The notes under the pieces were generated by a model. It made no database searches. It was not told the DNA's origin and saw nothing but the letters and a program-made list of their open reading frames with translations. 64,000 nt of DNA from Nocardia spumae (lineage in GTDB: Bacteria > Actinomycetota > Actinomycetes > Mycobacteriales > Mycobacteriaceae), in assembly GCF_020733635.1 (NCBI RefSeq), contig NZ_JAJFZL010000001.1:5828001-5892000 (forward strand). The letters run 5' to 3'. The translations under genes and the position numbers were made by a program. Below are positions 32,576-42,513 of this stretch, piece after piece; the first letter of the stretch is position 1, and each line of letters begins with the position of its first letter.

Positions 32576-33588
32576 AGGAGTCCGGCCGCCCGCATCAGCG
32601 CCACGACCTTGTCCGGGTCCGGCGCGCTCGGATCCACCCGGGGTGGGTCCAGCGAGTCCAGCGGGGGCAGGGCCGGATCGGCCGGAACACCGGTAGCCAC
32701 CGGATATTCCAGAGCCGCACCGCCACTGAGCAGGTGCTGACCGGCGGCACCGGTGACGAAGCGCAGGAAACGCTGGGCGTCGTCGGCATGCCGGCTCGCC
32801 GTCAGCACCCCGGCGCCCGCCGGGGAAATGTAGGCGCCCGGATCCCGGCCCCGGAAGTAGTGCGGCAACGACGGTCCGCCGGCCGGTTCCGGTGCGATCC
32901 GGTCGCGGTACCAATCAGTGGCGAACAGCAGCGCCCCGCCGGTCCGGCCCGTACCCACCGACTTCAACGCGGCGACCGCGTTCGGTGCGGCGGGCGCGTT
33001 GTCGTGCACCCCGTGCAGCCAGGCCCGGGTGGCATCCTCACCGTCGAGTACCAGCAGCGCCGCGACGATCGCCTGGAAATCGGCGCCGTGCGGATCCGCG
33101 GTCCAGCGGTCGTGCCATCGCGGTTGCTGCAGATCGAGCAGGGAGGCGGGCAGTTCTGCGGGCGGTATCCGGACCGGGTCGTAGGCGAATGCGGTGGCGC
33201 GCGCGGCGATTCCGGTCCATCGGCCGGAAGCGGGGCGAAAATCGGCGGTTACCTGCGCCAGGGTGGCGGGATCGAGATCGGCGAGCAGACCGGCCCGCTC
33301 GATCTTCGCCATGGCCGGCGCGTTCTGGGTGAGTACCACATCGGCGGGTGATCGATCTCCCTCCGCGACAACCTGATCGGTGAGTTCGGTATCGGTGGCG
33401 TTGCGCACCGTCACCCGGATGCCGGTCTGTTCGGTGAAGATATCGGCCCACTGCCGGGTCAGCCGCTGATCATGGGAGTTGTACACCACGATCTCGTGCT
33501 CGTCCGACGATGCCGAACAGGCGGTGACCATCGCCGCTGCGGTCACCACCACCACGCCGAGCACGAGCTTCCACCGAGCCGTTGCCAT
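32572..33588 (-). CDS. Extracellular solute-binding lipoprotein, iron(III)-type
   Basis: A 338-residue periplasmic-binding-fold lipoprotein. The signal peptide ends in the lipobox VTAC (VVVVTAAAMVTACSASSDE). The mature part resembles FbpA/FutA-type ferric-iron receptors: IVVYNSHDQRLTRQWADIFTEQTGI, SPADVVLTQNAPAMAKIERAGLL, and GAYISPAGAGVLTASRHADDAQRFLRFV. No permease or ATPase gene is adjacent, so it is an orphan in this window. The start is ATG at 33588 with GGAAGGA upstream. Confidence 0.85.
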   Translation of the reverse strand: MATARWKLVLGVVVVTAAAMVTACSASSDEHEIVVYNSHDQRLTRQWADIFTEQTGIRVTVRNATDTELTDQVVAEGDRSPADVVLTQNAPAMAKIERAGLLADLDPATLAQVTADFRPASGRWTGIAARATAFAYDPVRIPPAELPASLLDLQQPRWHDRWTADPHGADFQAIVAALLVLDGEDATRAWLHGVHDNAPAAPNAVAALKSVGTGRTGGALLFATDWYRDRIAPEPAGGPSLPHYFRGRDPGAYISPAGAGVLTASRHADDAQRFLRFVTGAAGQHLLSGGAALEYPVATGVPADPALPPLDSLDPPRVDPSAPDPDKVVALMRAAGLL

Positions 33589-33730
33589 GGGCCGTCCTTC
33601 CGATCGAGATTGCGCCGCTGCGACCGGCTAGCCAACCTACCCGGTGGCCTCCCGGCGCGAAACACGGTGCGGCGATCGCCTCGGTAGGGTCTGCGGGGGA
33701 CCGGAACCATCACCGCACGAGGGAGCGACG

Positions 33731-35143
33731 ATGAGCTGCTGCGGGCCGAACCGCCGCCGGATGCTGGCCGCCCTGGCCGCCGCGGCGGCCGCCCCCATCG
33801 TGCCGGTCACCGGTTCGGCTCGGGCCCAGGCGAATTCGCTGGTCGCGACCGACCTCGAGCTGGTCACGATCACCGACACCTCGGCCGTCGTCACCTGGAC
33901 CACGCTCGCGCCGGACCCCGCCGGCGCCCGGGTACCGGCGGATGCGGGCACCGAAATCCGGCTGGCGCCCGCCGATTCCGCCGCACCCGCCCGGCCGGTG
34001 CCGACCAGCGGCACGGATCGGACGCCGTATCACTACGCGCAGGTCGACGGGCTCGAGCCCGGACGGCGCTACCGCTTCGAGGCATGGTCGGACGGAGTCG
34101 CGGCGACCCCGGCCGCGAATCTGGTGACCCATCTGCCGGGCGCGCCGGAGTGCACGGGCGAATTCACCACGCTGACCCCGCCGCCGGGCCGCCTGCTGCG
34201 CACCCTCGCACTCTGCAACGATGTGCACTTCGGCGAGGAGATCAGCGGGCTGATCGCCGCGGGACTGCCACCGGGAGTACGCCAGGAGCCCGGACTGCCG
34301 CCCTATCCCGAGGTGATGCTGACCGCACTGATCGACGATCTGCGCCGGTCCGATCGCGGCGCGGATCATCTGGTCCTGGCCGGTGATCTCACCTCGGAGG
34401 CCACCCCGGATCAATCCCGCGCGGTCCGAAAACACCTGAACGCCTGGGGAACCGCGGGGCGGGACTGGTTCGCCGCGCGCGGCAATCACGACCGGCCGCA
34501 CACCGGCGCCGACTACGCGTCGTGTCCGGAGGTGGCCGCCGATCACCACGACTGCTGGGGCGAATCCTTCCTCGCCCCGGGGCAATTCACCGAATCCCGG
34601 CTGGGCGGTCTGCGGCTGATCGGACTCGACACCACCGAACTCGACGGCTCCGGCGGCAGTATCGGCGCCGACCAGTTCGATCGGCTGCGCGAGTCGTTGC
34701 GGCGCGATCCGGATCGCCCCACTGTCGTCTTCGGCCATCACCCGGTGACAGCCGAATCGGGCGCGACCAATATCGCGGGCCCCGATTTCGTACTGAACCG
34801 TTCCGACGCGCTCACGTTGCAGCGGCTGTATCAATCGACCCCGGGGGTGTTCTTCCACCATGCGGGTCACACCCACCGCAATCGCCGCACCCGCCCCGAT
34901 ATCCCGCTCGGGGTGGAATTCCTCGAAGTGGGCGCGGTGAAGGAGTACCCGGGCGGCTACACCCTGCTGCGGCTGTACGAGGGCGGCTACATGGTGAATT
35001 TCCACAAAACCCGCACCGCGGACGCCTTGAGATGGAGTGCTCGCAGCCGCGCCGAATACGTCGGCCTGATGCCGGAATACACCCTCGGCACCACCGCCGA
35101 TCGCAACCATGTTGTCGACGGTGACCTTTCGGGGTTGGCCTGA
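33731..35143 (+). CDS. Tat-exported metallophosphoesterase
   Basis: A 470-residue calcineurin-like phosphoesterase. An RRR-containing signal (NRRRMLAALAAAAAAPIVP) suggests Tat export. A fibronectin-III-like beta domain (LELVTITDTSAVVTWTTL, about 35-145) precedes the catalytic domain, whose metal ligands are in CNDVHFGEE, LVLAGDLTSEA, ARGNHDRPH, VVFGHHPVT and HHAGHTHRN. PhoD and purple acid phosphatases share this fold; the substrate is not predictable. The start ATG at 33731 has GGGAG upstream. Confidence 0.88.
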   Translation: MSCCGPNRRRMLAALAAAAAAPIVPVTGSARAQANSLVATDLELVTITDTSAVVTWTTLAPDPAGARVPADAGTEIRLAPADSAAPARPVPTSGTDRTPYHYAQVDGLEPGRRYRFEAWSDGVAATPAANLVTHLPGAPECTGEFTTLTPPPGRLLRTLALCNDVHFGEEISGLIAAGLPPGVRQEPGLPPYPEVMLTALIDDLRRSDRGADHLVLAGDLTSEATPDQSRAVRKHLNAWGTAGRDWFAARGNHDRPHTGADYASCPEVAADHHDCWGESFLAPGQFTESRLGGLRLIGLDTTELDGSGGSIGADQFDRLRESLRRDPDRPTVVFGHHPVTAESGATNIAGPDFVLNRSDALTLQRLYQSTPGVFFHHAGHTHRNRRTRPDIPLGVEFLEVGAVKEYPGGYTLLRLYEGGYMVNFHKTRTADALRWSARSRAEYVGLMPEYTLGTTADRNHVVDGDLSGLA

Positions 35144-35203
35144 TTCCAGCGGTGGCTGGTGCGGACCGCAGCATCCGGACAGACGGGCCAATACACTCGG
35201 CGT

Positions 35204-35740
35204 ATGGCAGCACCTCGCCCGCTCCCGCTGGACCCCATCGAGGAGGCCCACCGCCAGTGGACCTCGCACGGCTGGGGCGATGTCGCCGACGGTATGGCGG
35301 CGGTGACCTCACTGGTGCGCGCCCAGCAGATCGTGATGGCCCGCGTGGACGAGGCACTGCGCCCATCCGGTTTGACCTTCTCCCGGTATGAACTGCTGGC
35401 GCTGCTGGGTTTCAGCAAGTCCGGCGCCCTGCCCATGGCGACGGCCAGTGCCCGGTTGCAGGTCCATCCGACCAGTGTCACCAATACTGTCGACCGGCTC
35501 GAGGCGGCCGAACTGGTCAAACGAGTACCACATCCGAGCGATCGCCGGGCAACCCTGATCGAGATCACGGACGCGGGCCGTGAACTCGCCGCCGCGGCGA
35601 CCCGCGAACTGAACGAGAAAGTCTTCGCCCGACCGGGCCTACCACCGCAGCGCTTACAACTGCTGCTGCAATTGCTGGCGGAATTCCGGCGCGAAGCCGG
35701 TGACTTCGACACGGGCGACACGCCCACCAGGTGGGCCTGA
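35204..35740 (+). CDS. MarR-family transcriptional regulator
   Basis: 178 residues with a winged helix: LTFSRYELLALLGFSKSGALPMATASARLQVHPTSVTNTVDRLEAAELVKRV and the wing HPSDRRATLIEITDAGRELA. Flanking helices form the dimer interface. I start it at ATG 35204 (MAAPRPLPLDP); the frame opens 15 codons earlier without a ribosome binding site. It lies between the phosphoesterase and the Hsp70-like gene, and its target is unknown. Confidence 0.88.
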   Translation: MAAPRPLPLDPIEEAHRQWTSHGWGDVADGMAAVTSLVRAQQIVMARVDEALRPSGLTFSRYELLALLGFSKSGALPMATASARLQVHPTSVTNTVDRLEAAELVKRVPHPSDRRATLIEITDAGRELAAAATRELNEKVFARPGLPPQRLQLLLQLLAEFRREAGDFDTGDTPTRWA

Positions 35741-35813
35741 CGACCCGGCCGCCGGCATTCCGGTAGCGACATCCCGGCACGCTACCTTCCCATCGGCGGC
35801 CGAAAGGTTCACC

Positions 35814-36875
35814 ATGGAGCCCATGGTGCTGGTCCTGGGCGTGTCGGCGGGTGCCGGTGGCGCGCGCGCGATACTCACCCATTCCGATCAACCGCACCTG
35901 CCGCCGATCGACCGCTGCGTGGTGCCGCGCCGCGCGGGTGCCGGCGTCGAGGAACCGGTGTTCACCGCGATCGAGACGATGCGCCGCTGCGCCGCCGAGC
36001 GCGACGAATTCGTCACCGGTGTCGCCGTGACCTCCCGATGCGCCCTGCACGCCGAGACGATCCGGGCCGCGGCCGGTCGCAGCCGGCTGACCGTCGTCGA
36101 CGAACCCCTGGCCCAGTTGCGCTATCTGCGATTCACCGGGCAGCTCCCCGAGCAGGGTGCGGTCCTGCTCTACGACCTGGGCAGCGCGGGGCTCACCCTC
36201 ACCGAGGCCGACTGCCGCACCGAGGCCATCCTGGCCGGGACCCACAGCACCCTGCTCGGTGGTGACGGACACGATGCGCTGCTGCGGTGGAGGCTGGCCC
36301 ACAGCGGGGTGAGCATCGACAACGTCACCAGCCGCGCATACAAGGAACGCTTGAGCCACACCCCGGTGCTGACCGCCGGCGACCCCGCCACCGGTGAACG
36401 AATCGTGTTGACCCGCAGCGATTTCCACGAACTGGTCCTCGCCGGGGTACATCATTCCGTGTCGTACGTGCGACAGCTGATCGAGGAGACCGGGGTGCCG
36501 CCGCGGGCGGTCGCGCTGCTCGGCGGCTGCACCCGCAGTCCGAGTATCCGCGAATCGCTCGAACAGCTGCTGGATCTGCCGCTGATCTACGATCCGGAAC
36601 CGGATTTCGTCTCGGTGCGCGGTGCGGTACTGATGGCCACCGAACAACCGGCCACCCGGTGGGTGCGCAGCATCCGCTTCACCCCACCGCCCCGCGCGCC
36701 GCGGGTATCCCGGCGCAAGCTGGTGGCCGCGCTGGTGGTGACCGCGACCCTCGGCGCGACTGTCACCGGACTGCTGGTGACCGGCCACGATTCGGCGAAC
36801 TCCGGACGGTACGGCGTTCCGTCCGGACCGATGGAGGTAGCGGGAACGACCTCGGACCGCGTGCCGGGCAGGTGA
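35814..36875 (+). CDS. Hsp70/actin-fold ATPase-like protein with C-terminal membrane anchor
   Basis: 353 residues. The first 280 look like an actin/Hsp70 ATPase domain: phosphate-1-like VLVLGVSAGAGGARAIL, phosphate-2-like AVLLYDLGSAGLTLT, and adenosine-motif-like VALLGGCTRSPSIRE. There is no substrate-binding domain. Instead RKLVAALVVTATLGATVTGLLVTG is a membrane helix (about 305-328) with a 25-residue outer tail. DnaK-like proteins with a tail anchor occur in mycobacteria and Nocardia, but their role is unclear. The start is ATG at 35814 with AAAGG upstream. Confidence 0.72.
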   Translation: MEPMVLVLGVSAGAGGARAILTHSDQPHLPPIDRCVVPRRAGAGVEEPVFTAIETMRRCAAERDEFVTGVAVTSRCALHAETIRAAAGRSRLTVVDEPLAQLRYLRFTGQLPEQGAVLLYDLGSAGLTLTEADCRTEAILAGTHSTLLGGDGHDALLRWRLAHSGVSIDNVTSRAYKERLSHTPVLTAGDPATGERIVLTRSDFHELVLAGVHHSVSYVRQLIEETGVPPRAVALLGGCTRSPSIRESLEQLLDLPLIYDPEPDFVSVRGAVLMATEQPATRWVRSIRFTPPPRAPRVSRRKLVAALVVTATLGATVTGLLVTGHDSANSGRYGVPSGPMEVAGTTSDRVPGR

Positions 36876-36890
36876 ACTCCCGGCCCCGCC

Positions 36891-37667
36891 TCAGCGGTGT
36901 CCGAAATCGGCAGCGCGCTTCTCCACGAACGCTGCCATTCCCTCTTTCTGATCCTCGGTGGCGAACAGTGAGTGGAATACGCGGCGCTCGAAACGCAACC
37001 CCTCGGCGAGAGTGGTCTCGTAGGAGCGGTTCACGGCCTCCTTGGCGATCATCACCGACGGCAGCGACATCCCGGCGATGGTCTCGGCGACCTGTACCGC
37101 GGTGGCGAGCAATTCCGCCGCCGGAACCACACGCGCCACCAGACCGGAGCGCTCGGCCTCCTCGGCGTCCATAGTGCGGCCGGTGAGAATCAGATCCATC
37201 GCTTTGGCCTTGCCGACCGCGCGAGTCAGCCGCTGCGATCCGCCCATACCGGGAATCACACCCAGCTTGATCTCCGGCTGGCCGAATTTCGCGGTATCGG
37301 CGGCGATCAGGATGTCGCACATCATCGCCAGTTCGCAGCCGCCGCCCAGGGCGTATCCGGCCACCGCAGCCACGATCGGCTTACGGAAGGCGCCGAGCCG
37401 GTCCCAGCCCTGGAAATGGTCGGTCAGGAACATGTCCATATAGGACTTGGACTGCATTTCCTTGATGTCGGCACCGGCGGCGAACGCCTTCTCCGATCCG
37501 GTCAGCACGACCGCCCCGATTCCCGCATCGGCTTCGAGTTCGTCGAGGGCGGCGGAAATATCCGTGAGCACCTGCGAATTCAACGCATTGAGGGCCTTCG
37601 GCCGATTCAAGGTGATCACCGCGACGCGTCCGGTGCGCTCCAGCAGAATGGTCTCGAAGTCGGTCAC
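36891..37667 (-). CDS. Enoyl-CoA hydratase, EchA8-like
   Basis: A 258-residue crotonase. The oxyanion-hole motifs are [13 protein letters not shown] and [17 protein letters not shown]. The catalytic Glu is in [10 protein letters not shown], with the second region [16 protein letters not shown]. Recalled mycobacterial EchA8 is very similar throughout. The GTG start at 37667 overlaps the mmsB stop by 4 bp. In this operon it probably hydrates methacrylyl-CoA to 3-hydroxyisobutyryl-CoA. Confidence 0.93.
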   Translation of the reverse strand: MTDFETILLERTGRVAVITLNRPKALNALNSQVLTDISAALDELEADAGIGAVVLTGSEKAFAAGADIKEMQSKSYMDMFLTDHFQGWDRLGAFRKPIVAAVAGYALGGGCELAMMCDILIAADTAKFGQPEIKLGVIPGMGGSQRLTRAVGKAKAMDLILTGRTMDAEEAERSGLVARVVPAAELLATAVQVAETIAGMSLPSVMIAKEAVNRSYETTLAEGLRFERRVFHSLFATEDQKEGMAAFVEKRAADFGHR

Positions 37668-38602
37668 ACTGTGTCCTTTCTCGGCTCCTCGCCGGAATCC
37701 TTACCCGGCTCCGCGCCGGAACGGCGACGAATATCGGTGACGATAGCGGAGAAGTCCTTGTCCCCCGCCGACCGGTTGAACTGCTCGTAGATCTCGGCGG
37801 CGAGCAGGCCGAAGCGGCCATCGACACCGCCCGCGCGCAACGCGTTGGCGGCCAGACCGAGGTCCTTGTTCATCAGCGCCGTGGCGAATCCGGGCTGATA
37901 GTCGTTGTTGGCGGGGCTCGCCGGCACCGGGCCGGGCACCGGGCAATAACTGGTCAGCGACCAGCACTGGCCCGAGGCGGTGGAGACCACGTCATAGAAC
38001 TTGTCGTGGGTCAGTCCCAGCTTCTCGCCCAGCACGATCGCCTCGGACAGCCCGATCATGGAAATGCCGAGCATCATGTTGTTGCAGATCTTGGCGGCCT
38101 GGCCCACGCCCGCGCCGCCGCAGTGCACCACCTTGCCGCCCATGACGTCCAGCACCGGCCGCGCCGCGGCGAAATCCTCGGCCACGCCGCCGACCATGAA
38201 GGTCAGCGTGCCCGCGGTCGCGCCGCCCACACCGCCGGAGACCGGAGCGTCCAGCGCCCGATGTCCCGCTGCCACAGCCAGTTCCGCGGCCCGCTTGGCA
38301 TCGGCGACATCGATGGTGGAGCAGTCGATGAACAGGGTGCCGGGCTTCGCCGCGGCGAGCACATCGGCGTAGACGTCGAGCACGATCCGCCCGTTGGGCA
38401 GCATCGTGATCACGACCTCGGCCTCGGCCGTGGCCCCGGCCGCGGTGTCCACCACGGTCGCGCCGTCGGCCCGGGCCTGCTCCTGGGCGGCAGGGACGGG
38501 GTCGAAGGCCAGCACCTCGTAGCCGGCCCGCACCAGATTGGCGGCCATCGGGCCGCCCATGTGGCCGAGCCCGAGGAAGGCCACCTTGGTCGTCACACTC
38601 AC
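37664..38602 (-). CDS. mmsB: 3-hydroxyisobutyrate dehydrogenase
   Basis: A 312-residue NAD-dependent beta-hydroxyacid dehydrogenase oxidising 3-hydroxyisobutyrate to methylmalonate semialdehyde. The Rossmann motif [17 protein letters not shown], the substrate-binding [16 protein letters not shown] and the catalytic Lys region [14 protein letters not shown] (GxxxxxKxxxN) are all present. I favour the GTG at 38602, which has AGGAG five bases upstream; an ATG at 38617 is the alternative. It is about 15 residues longer than typical MmsB at the C-terminus. Confidence 0.94.
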   Translation of the reverse strand: MSVTTKVAFLGLGHMGGPMAANLVRAGYEVLAFDPVPAAQEQARADGATVVDTAAGATAEAEVVITMLPNGRIVLDVYADVLAAAKPGTLFIDCSTIDVADAKRAAELAVAAGHRALDAPVSGGVGGATAGTLTFMVGGVAEDFAAARPVLDVMGGKVVHCGGAGVGQAAKICNNMMLGISMIGLSEAIVLGEKLGLTHDKFYDVVSTASGQCWSLTSYCPVPGPVPASPANNDYQPGFATALMNKDLGLAANALRAGGVDGRFGLLAAEIYEQFNRSAGDKDFSAIVTDIRRRSGAEPGKDSGEEPRKDTV

Positions 38603-38669
38603 TGTTGCTCCTGACATCTGCGGGACACCCGCACCCGGTCGCACCGGCGACCCGGTGCGCGATTGCCGG

Positions 38670-39758
38670 TCACCGTTGTTCCTGGGGTTCACGAAGGCCG
38701 AGTTCCCGGTCACCGAGCTCGGCGAAATAGCTGTCCACCAGCGCGTCGGACACCTCGGCGAGGGTCGCGGGCGACCACTGCGGATTGCGGTCCTTGTCGA
38801 TCACCTGGGCGCGGATGCCCTCGACCAGATCATGGCTGGTCAGAGCGGCTGCCGAGACCCGATATTCCTCGTCGAGCGCCTGCTCGAGATGCGCGGCGCC
38901 ACGGGCGTTGCGCAGCGAGCGCAACGTCACCTTCAGCGCCACCGGCGATTTCGACAGCACGTCACCGGCCGCCTTGGCCGCCTCCGGAGCGTCGTAGCCC
39001 TGCAGGCGGGCGACGATCTCCTCGACCGTGCCGGCGCTGTAGCAGGTGTCGATCCAGGACCGCTGCGCCGCGAGATCGGACACCGGCGCGGGCTGCGCGA
39101 AAACCGCGATCGCCGCATCGGCATCGGTGCGGCGCAGTTCGGCCAGTAGATCCGGAATGCGTTCGGCCGGAACGAAATGGTCGGCGAATCCGGCGGCGAT
39201 CGCATCGCCGGCACCCATCCGCGCGGTCGTCAGCGCCACGTGGGTACCGAGCTCACCCGGCGCGTGCGACAGCAGATAGGTGCCACCGACATCGGGGACG
39301 AATCCGATACCTGTCTCGGGCATGCCGACCATCGACCGCTCGGTCACGATGCGACGGTTGCCGTGCGCGGACAGGCCGACCCCGCCACCCATCACGATGC
39401 CGTCCATGATCGCCACGTACGGCTTCGGGTACCGGCCGATGAGCGCGTTGAGAATGTACTCGTCACGCCAGAACCGCCCGCTCGGCGACGCCGCGGCCGC
39501 ATAGGCCGAATCACCGGCTGCGACGGTATTCTTCGCATCGGTGTGAATGGCGACGATATCGCCGCCTGCGCACAGTCCGCGCTCACCCGCGCCGGTGAGC
39601 ACCACCGTGCGCACCTCGTCGTCGACGGCCCACTCCCGCAGGGTGGCCAGAATCGCCTGCGCCATCGGATGATTGAGCGCGTTGATCGCCTTGGGCCGGT
39701 TGAGCGTGATCGTGCCGACGCCGTCACGCTTGTCGAACAGAACTTCCGCTTCGGTCAT
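38670..39758 (-). CDS. 3-hydroxyisobutyryl-CoA hydrolase
   Basis: A 362-residue crotonase-superfamily thioesterase releasing 3-hydroxyisobutyrate in valine breakdown. Signatures are RGLCAGGDIVAIH, DGIVMGGGVGLSAHG, and RSMVGMPETGIGFVPDVGGTYLLSH (the ETxIGxFPDVG-type motif that separates hydrolases from hydratases). The C-terminal extension (RSLRNARGAAHLEQALDEEY) is typical. The start is ATG at 39758 with AAAGGA upstream; an ATG at 39782 overlapping the dehydrogenase stop is possible. Confidence 0.93.
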   Translation of the reverse strand: MTEAEVLFDKRDGVGTITLNRPKAINALNHPMAQAILATLREWAVDDEVRTVVLTGAGERGLCAGGDIVAIHTDAKNTVAAGDSAYAAAASPSGRFWRDEYILNALIGRYPKPYVAIMDGIVMGGGVGLSAHGNRRIVTERSMVGMPETGIGFVPDVGGTYLLSHAPGELGTHVALTTARMGAGDAIAAGFADHFVPAERIPDLLAELRRTDADAAIAVFAQPAPVSDLAAQRSWIDTCYSAGTVEEIVARLQGYDAPEAAKAAGDVLSKSPVALKVTLRSLRNARGAAHLEQALDEEYRVSAAALTSHDLVEGIRAQVIDKDRNPQWSPATLAEVSDALVDSYFAELGDRELGLREPQEQR

Positions 39759-39778
39759 GGTGGTTCCTTTCACGCCGC

Positions 39779-40918
39779 TCATGCCGCGCCGACTACCGAA
39801 CGGGCCACGACGACCCGCATGATCTCGTTGGTGCCCTCGAGAATCTGGTGGACGCGCAGATCGCGCACGATCTTCTCGATTCCGTATTCGGCCAGATAGC
39901 CGTAGCCGCCGTGCAATTGCAGGGCCTTGTTGGCCACGTCGAATCCCGCATCGGTGGCGAAGCGCTTGGCCATCGCGCACAGTTCCACCTTGTCGGCGGC
40001 ATCGGCGTCGAGTGCCGCCGCCGACCGCCACAGCAGGGTCCGCGCCGCCTCCAGCGAGGTGCGCATATCGGCGAGGTCGAACTGCAGTGCCGCGTTGTCG
40101 AGCAGCCGGGCGCCGAATGCCGTGCGCTGCGCCATATACGCCACGGTCCGGTCCAGTGCGGTCTGACCGCCGCCGAGGGAGCAGGCCGCGATGTTGAGCC
40201 GCCCGCCGTTGAGCCCGTTCATCGCGATCCGGAAACCGTTGCCCTCACCGCCGAGCAGGTTCGCCGCCGGCACCCGGGCCTCGTCGAGGACGACCTGGCG
40301 GGTCGGCTGCGCGTTCCAGCCCATCTTCTTCTCGTTGGCGCCGAAGGAGATTCCGGGCGTATCGGCGGGCACGATGAATGCCGAGATGCCGCGGGCGCCG
40401 GCGTCGTCGGTCCGTGCCATCAGCACATACACATCGGTGCTGCCGGCGCCGGAGATGAACTGCTTGACGCCGGTGAGCAGATAGTCGTCACCGTCGCGCA
40501 CGGCCCTGGTGTTCAGCGCCGCCGCGTCCGATCCGACACCGGGTTCGGTGAGCGCGTAGCTGGCCAGCAGATCCATCGAGGTCAGGCCCGGCAGCCACCG
40601 ATTGCGCTGCGCCTCGGTGCCGTAGCTGTCGATCATCCAGCAGGCCATGTTGTGGATCGAGATGTAGGCGGCGATCGCGGGGCAGCCGGTGGCCAGCTGC
40701 TCGAAGATCCGCACCGCGTCCAGACGGCGCAGCCCGGAACCGCCGACATCCTCACCGACGTAGATACCGCCCAGGCCGAGCGATCCGGCCTTGCGCAGGA
40801 CATCGATGGGAAAGTGCTTGTGCTCGTCCCATTCCAGCGCGTTCGGGGCGAGCAACTCGTCGGCGAAACTTCGCGCGGTATCGGCGATCGCCTTCTCGTC
40901 GTCGTCGAGTACGAACAT
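39779..40918 (-). CDS. Acyl-CoA dehydrogenase, probable isobutyryl-CoA dehydrogenase
   Basis: A 379-residue flavoprotein desaturating a branched acyl-CoA. FAD/substrate signatures are ASYALTEPGVGSDAAAL and KQFISGAGSTDVYVLMARTD; the catalytic-base region is LQLHGGYGYLAEYGIEKIVRDLRVHQILEGTNEIM, with Glu in EGTNEIM. The operon context (mmsA, hydrolase, mmsB, hydratase) points to isobutyryl-CoA to methacrylyl-CoA; short-branched specificity is inferred from context. The start is ATG at 40918, 3 bases from the mmsA stop. Confidence 0.9.
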   Translation of the reverse strand: MFVLDDDEKAIADTARSFADELLAPNALEWDEHKHFPIDVLRKAGSLGLGGIYVGEDVGGSGLRRLDAVRIFEQLATGCPAIAAYISIHNMACWMIDSYGTEAQRNRWLPGLTSMDLLASYALTEPGVGSDAAALNTRAVRDGDDYLLTGVKQFISGAGSTDVYVLMARTDDAGARGISAFIVPADTPGISFGANEKKMGWNAQPTRQVVLDEARVPAANLLGGEGNGFRIAMNGLNGGRLNIAACSLGGGQTALDRTVAYMAQRTAFGARLLDNAALQFDLADMRTSLEAARTLLWRSAAALDADAADKVELCAMAKRFATDAGFDVANKALQLHGGYGYLAEYGIEKIVRDLRVHQILEGTNEIMRVVVARSVVGAA

Positions 40919-40921
40919 CGG

Positions 40922-42442
40922 TCAGTCCATCGTCGGAATGACGAAGTGGTCGGCGGCGGCCTCAGCGGACGGAGCGGTCCGCAGTCCCTGCGGCCAGCGC
41001 TGGGTCACCGTCTTGGTCTTGGTGTAGAAGCGAATCGAATCGGGACCGTGCTGGTTCAGGTCGCCGAATCCGGAGGCCTTCCAGCCACCGAAGGTGTGAT
41101 AGGCGATCGGCACCGGAATGGGCACGTTGACACCGACCATGCCGACCTGGACCCGCGCGGCGAAATCCCGGGCGGTATCACCGTCACGGGTGAAAATGGC
41201 TACGCCGTTACCGAATTCGTGCTCGCTCGGCAGCCGCAGCGCCTCCTCGTAGTCGGCGGCGCGCACGATCGCGACCACCGGGCCGAAGATCTCCTCCTGG
41301 TAGATCCGCATATCGGGAGTCACCCGGTCGAAGAGGGTCGCGCCGACGAAGAATCCGTCCTCGGCGCCGGGGACCCGAAGTCCGCGGCCGTCGACGACGA
41401 GCTCCGCGCCCTCGTCCACACCGATCTGCACGTAGTTGTTCACCCGGTCCACCCCGTCGCGCCCGACCAGCGGGCCGAAATCCGCGCCCGGATCGTCGGA
41501 GCGGCCGACATTGAGTTTGCCGATGCGCTCGATCAGCTTGGCGCGCAACCGATCCGCGGTCGGCTCACCCACCGGCACCGCGACCGAGATCGCCATGCAG
41601 CGTTCGCCCGCCGAACCGTATCCCGCGCCGATCAGCTGATCGGCCACATCGTCGAGATCGGCGTCCGGCATCACGATCGCGTGGTTCTTGGCGCCGCCGA
41701 AGCACTGCGCGCGCTTGCCGTTCGCGGTGGCGGTCTCGTAGATGTACTGCGCGATCGGGGTGGAGCCGACGAAGCCGACGGCCTTGATCCGGTCATCGCC
41801 CAGCAGCGTGTCGACGGCCAGCTTGTCGCCGTTGACCACGTTGAACACACCGGCCGGCAGTCCGGCCTCCAGGAAGAGCTCGGCCAGCCGCAGCGGTACC
41901 GAGGGGTCGCGCTCGGAGGGCTTGAGCACGAAGGCATTTCCACAGGCCAGGGCCGGACCGGCCTTCCACAGCGGGATCATGGCCGGAAAGTTGAACGGCG
42001 TGATCCCGGCGACCACACCCAGCGGCTGCCGCATCGAGTACACATCGATCCCGGCACCCGCGCTCTCGGTGTACTCCCCCTTGAGCAGATGCGGAATGCC
42101 GATCGCGAATTCGATCACCTCGAGACCGCGCTGAATATCGCCCTTGGCGTCGGGGATGGTCTTGCCGTGCTCACTGGACAGCAGCGCGGCCAGCGAATCC
42201 ATCTCCTCCTGCACCAGCGCGACGAACTTCATCAGCACCCGGGCCCGCTTCTGCGGGTTGAACGCGGCCCATGTCCGCTGCGCCTCGGCGGCGTTCGCGA
42301 TCACGGCCTCGACCTCCGCGACGCTCGCCAGCGGCACCCGCGCCTGGACCCGACCGGTGCTGGGGTCGTAGACGTCGGCGAACTTGCCGGAGGTGCCGGG
42401 CACGTTCTTGCCTGCGACAAAGTGGGTCAGTTCACGAACCAT
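40922..42442 (-). CDS. mmsA: Methylmalonate-semialdehyde dehydrogenase (CoA-acylating)
   Basis: A 506-residue ALDH-fold enzyme converting methylmalonate semialdehyde to propionyl-CoA. Motifs are TPFNFPAMIPLWKAGPALACGN, FVGSTPIAQYIY, and GAKNHAIVMPDADLDDV. The nucleophilic Cys is in SAGERCMAISVAVPVG, the GQRCMA-type signature of MmsA. The start is ATG at 42442. First gene of the minus-strand valine operon, divergent from icmF. Confidence 0.95.
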   Translation of the reverse strand: MVRELTHFVAGKNVPGTSGKFADVYDPSTGRVQARVPLASVAEVEAVIANAAEAQRTWAAFNPQKRARVLMKFVALVQEEMDSLAALLSSEHGKTIPDAKGDIQRGLEVIEFAIGIPHLLKGEYTESAGAGIDVYSMRQPLGVVAGITPFNFPAMIPLWKAGPALACGNAFVLKPSERDPSVPLRLAELFLEAGLPAGVFNVVNGDKLAVDTLLGDDRIKAVGFVGSTPIAQYIYETATANGKRAQCFGGAKNHAIVMPDADLDDVADQLIGAGYGSAGERCMAISVAVPVGEPTADRLRAKLIERIGKLNVGRSDDPGADFGPLVGRDGVDRVNNYVQIGVDEGAELVVDGRGLRVPGAEDGFFVGATLFDRVTPDMRIYQEEIFGPVVAIVRAADYEEALRLPSEHEFGNGVAIFTRDGDTARDFAARVQVGMVGVNVPIPVPIAYHTFGGWKASGFGDLNQHGPDSIRFYTKTKTVTQRWPQGLRTAPSAEAAADHFVIPTMD

Positions 42443-42501
42443 GCCAGTGTCCTCGATTCGACGGTTGCGGCGTCCACGCCAGGTTTACGGTCATCCTATA
42501 G

Positions 42502-42513
42502 TTGGATGTCCAA
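42502..42513. promoter_or_regulatory. Palindrome TTGGATGTCCAA upstream of mmsA
   Basis: TTGGA/TCCAA with a two-base centre, 60 bases upstream of the mmsA start. Related half-sites occur near icmF (GACGTCC at 42656-42662 and TCGTCCAAC at 42672-42680). One regulator may control both divergent units, but no regulator gene is adjacent. Confidence 0.45.

Noticed and set aside
39760..40031. N-terminal extension of the 3-hydroxyisobutyryl-CoA hydrolase
   Set aside because: The open frame continues upstream but overlaps the dehydrogenase gene and is Arg-rich. The ATG at 39758 has a ribosome binding site and matches family length.
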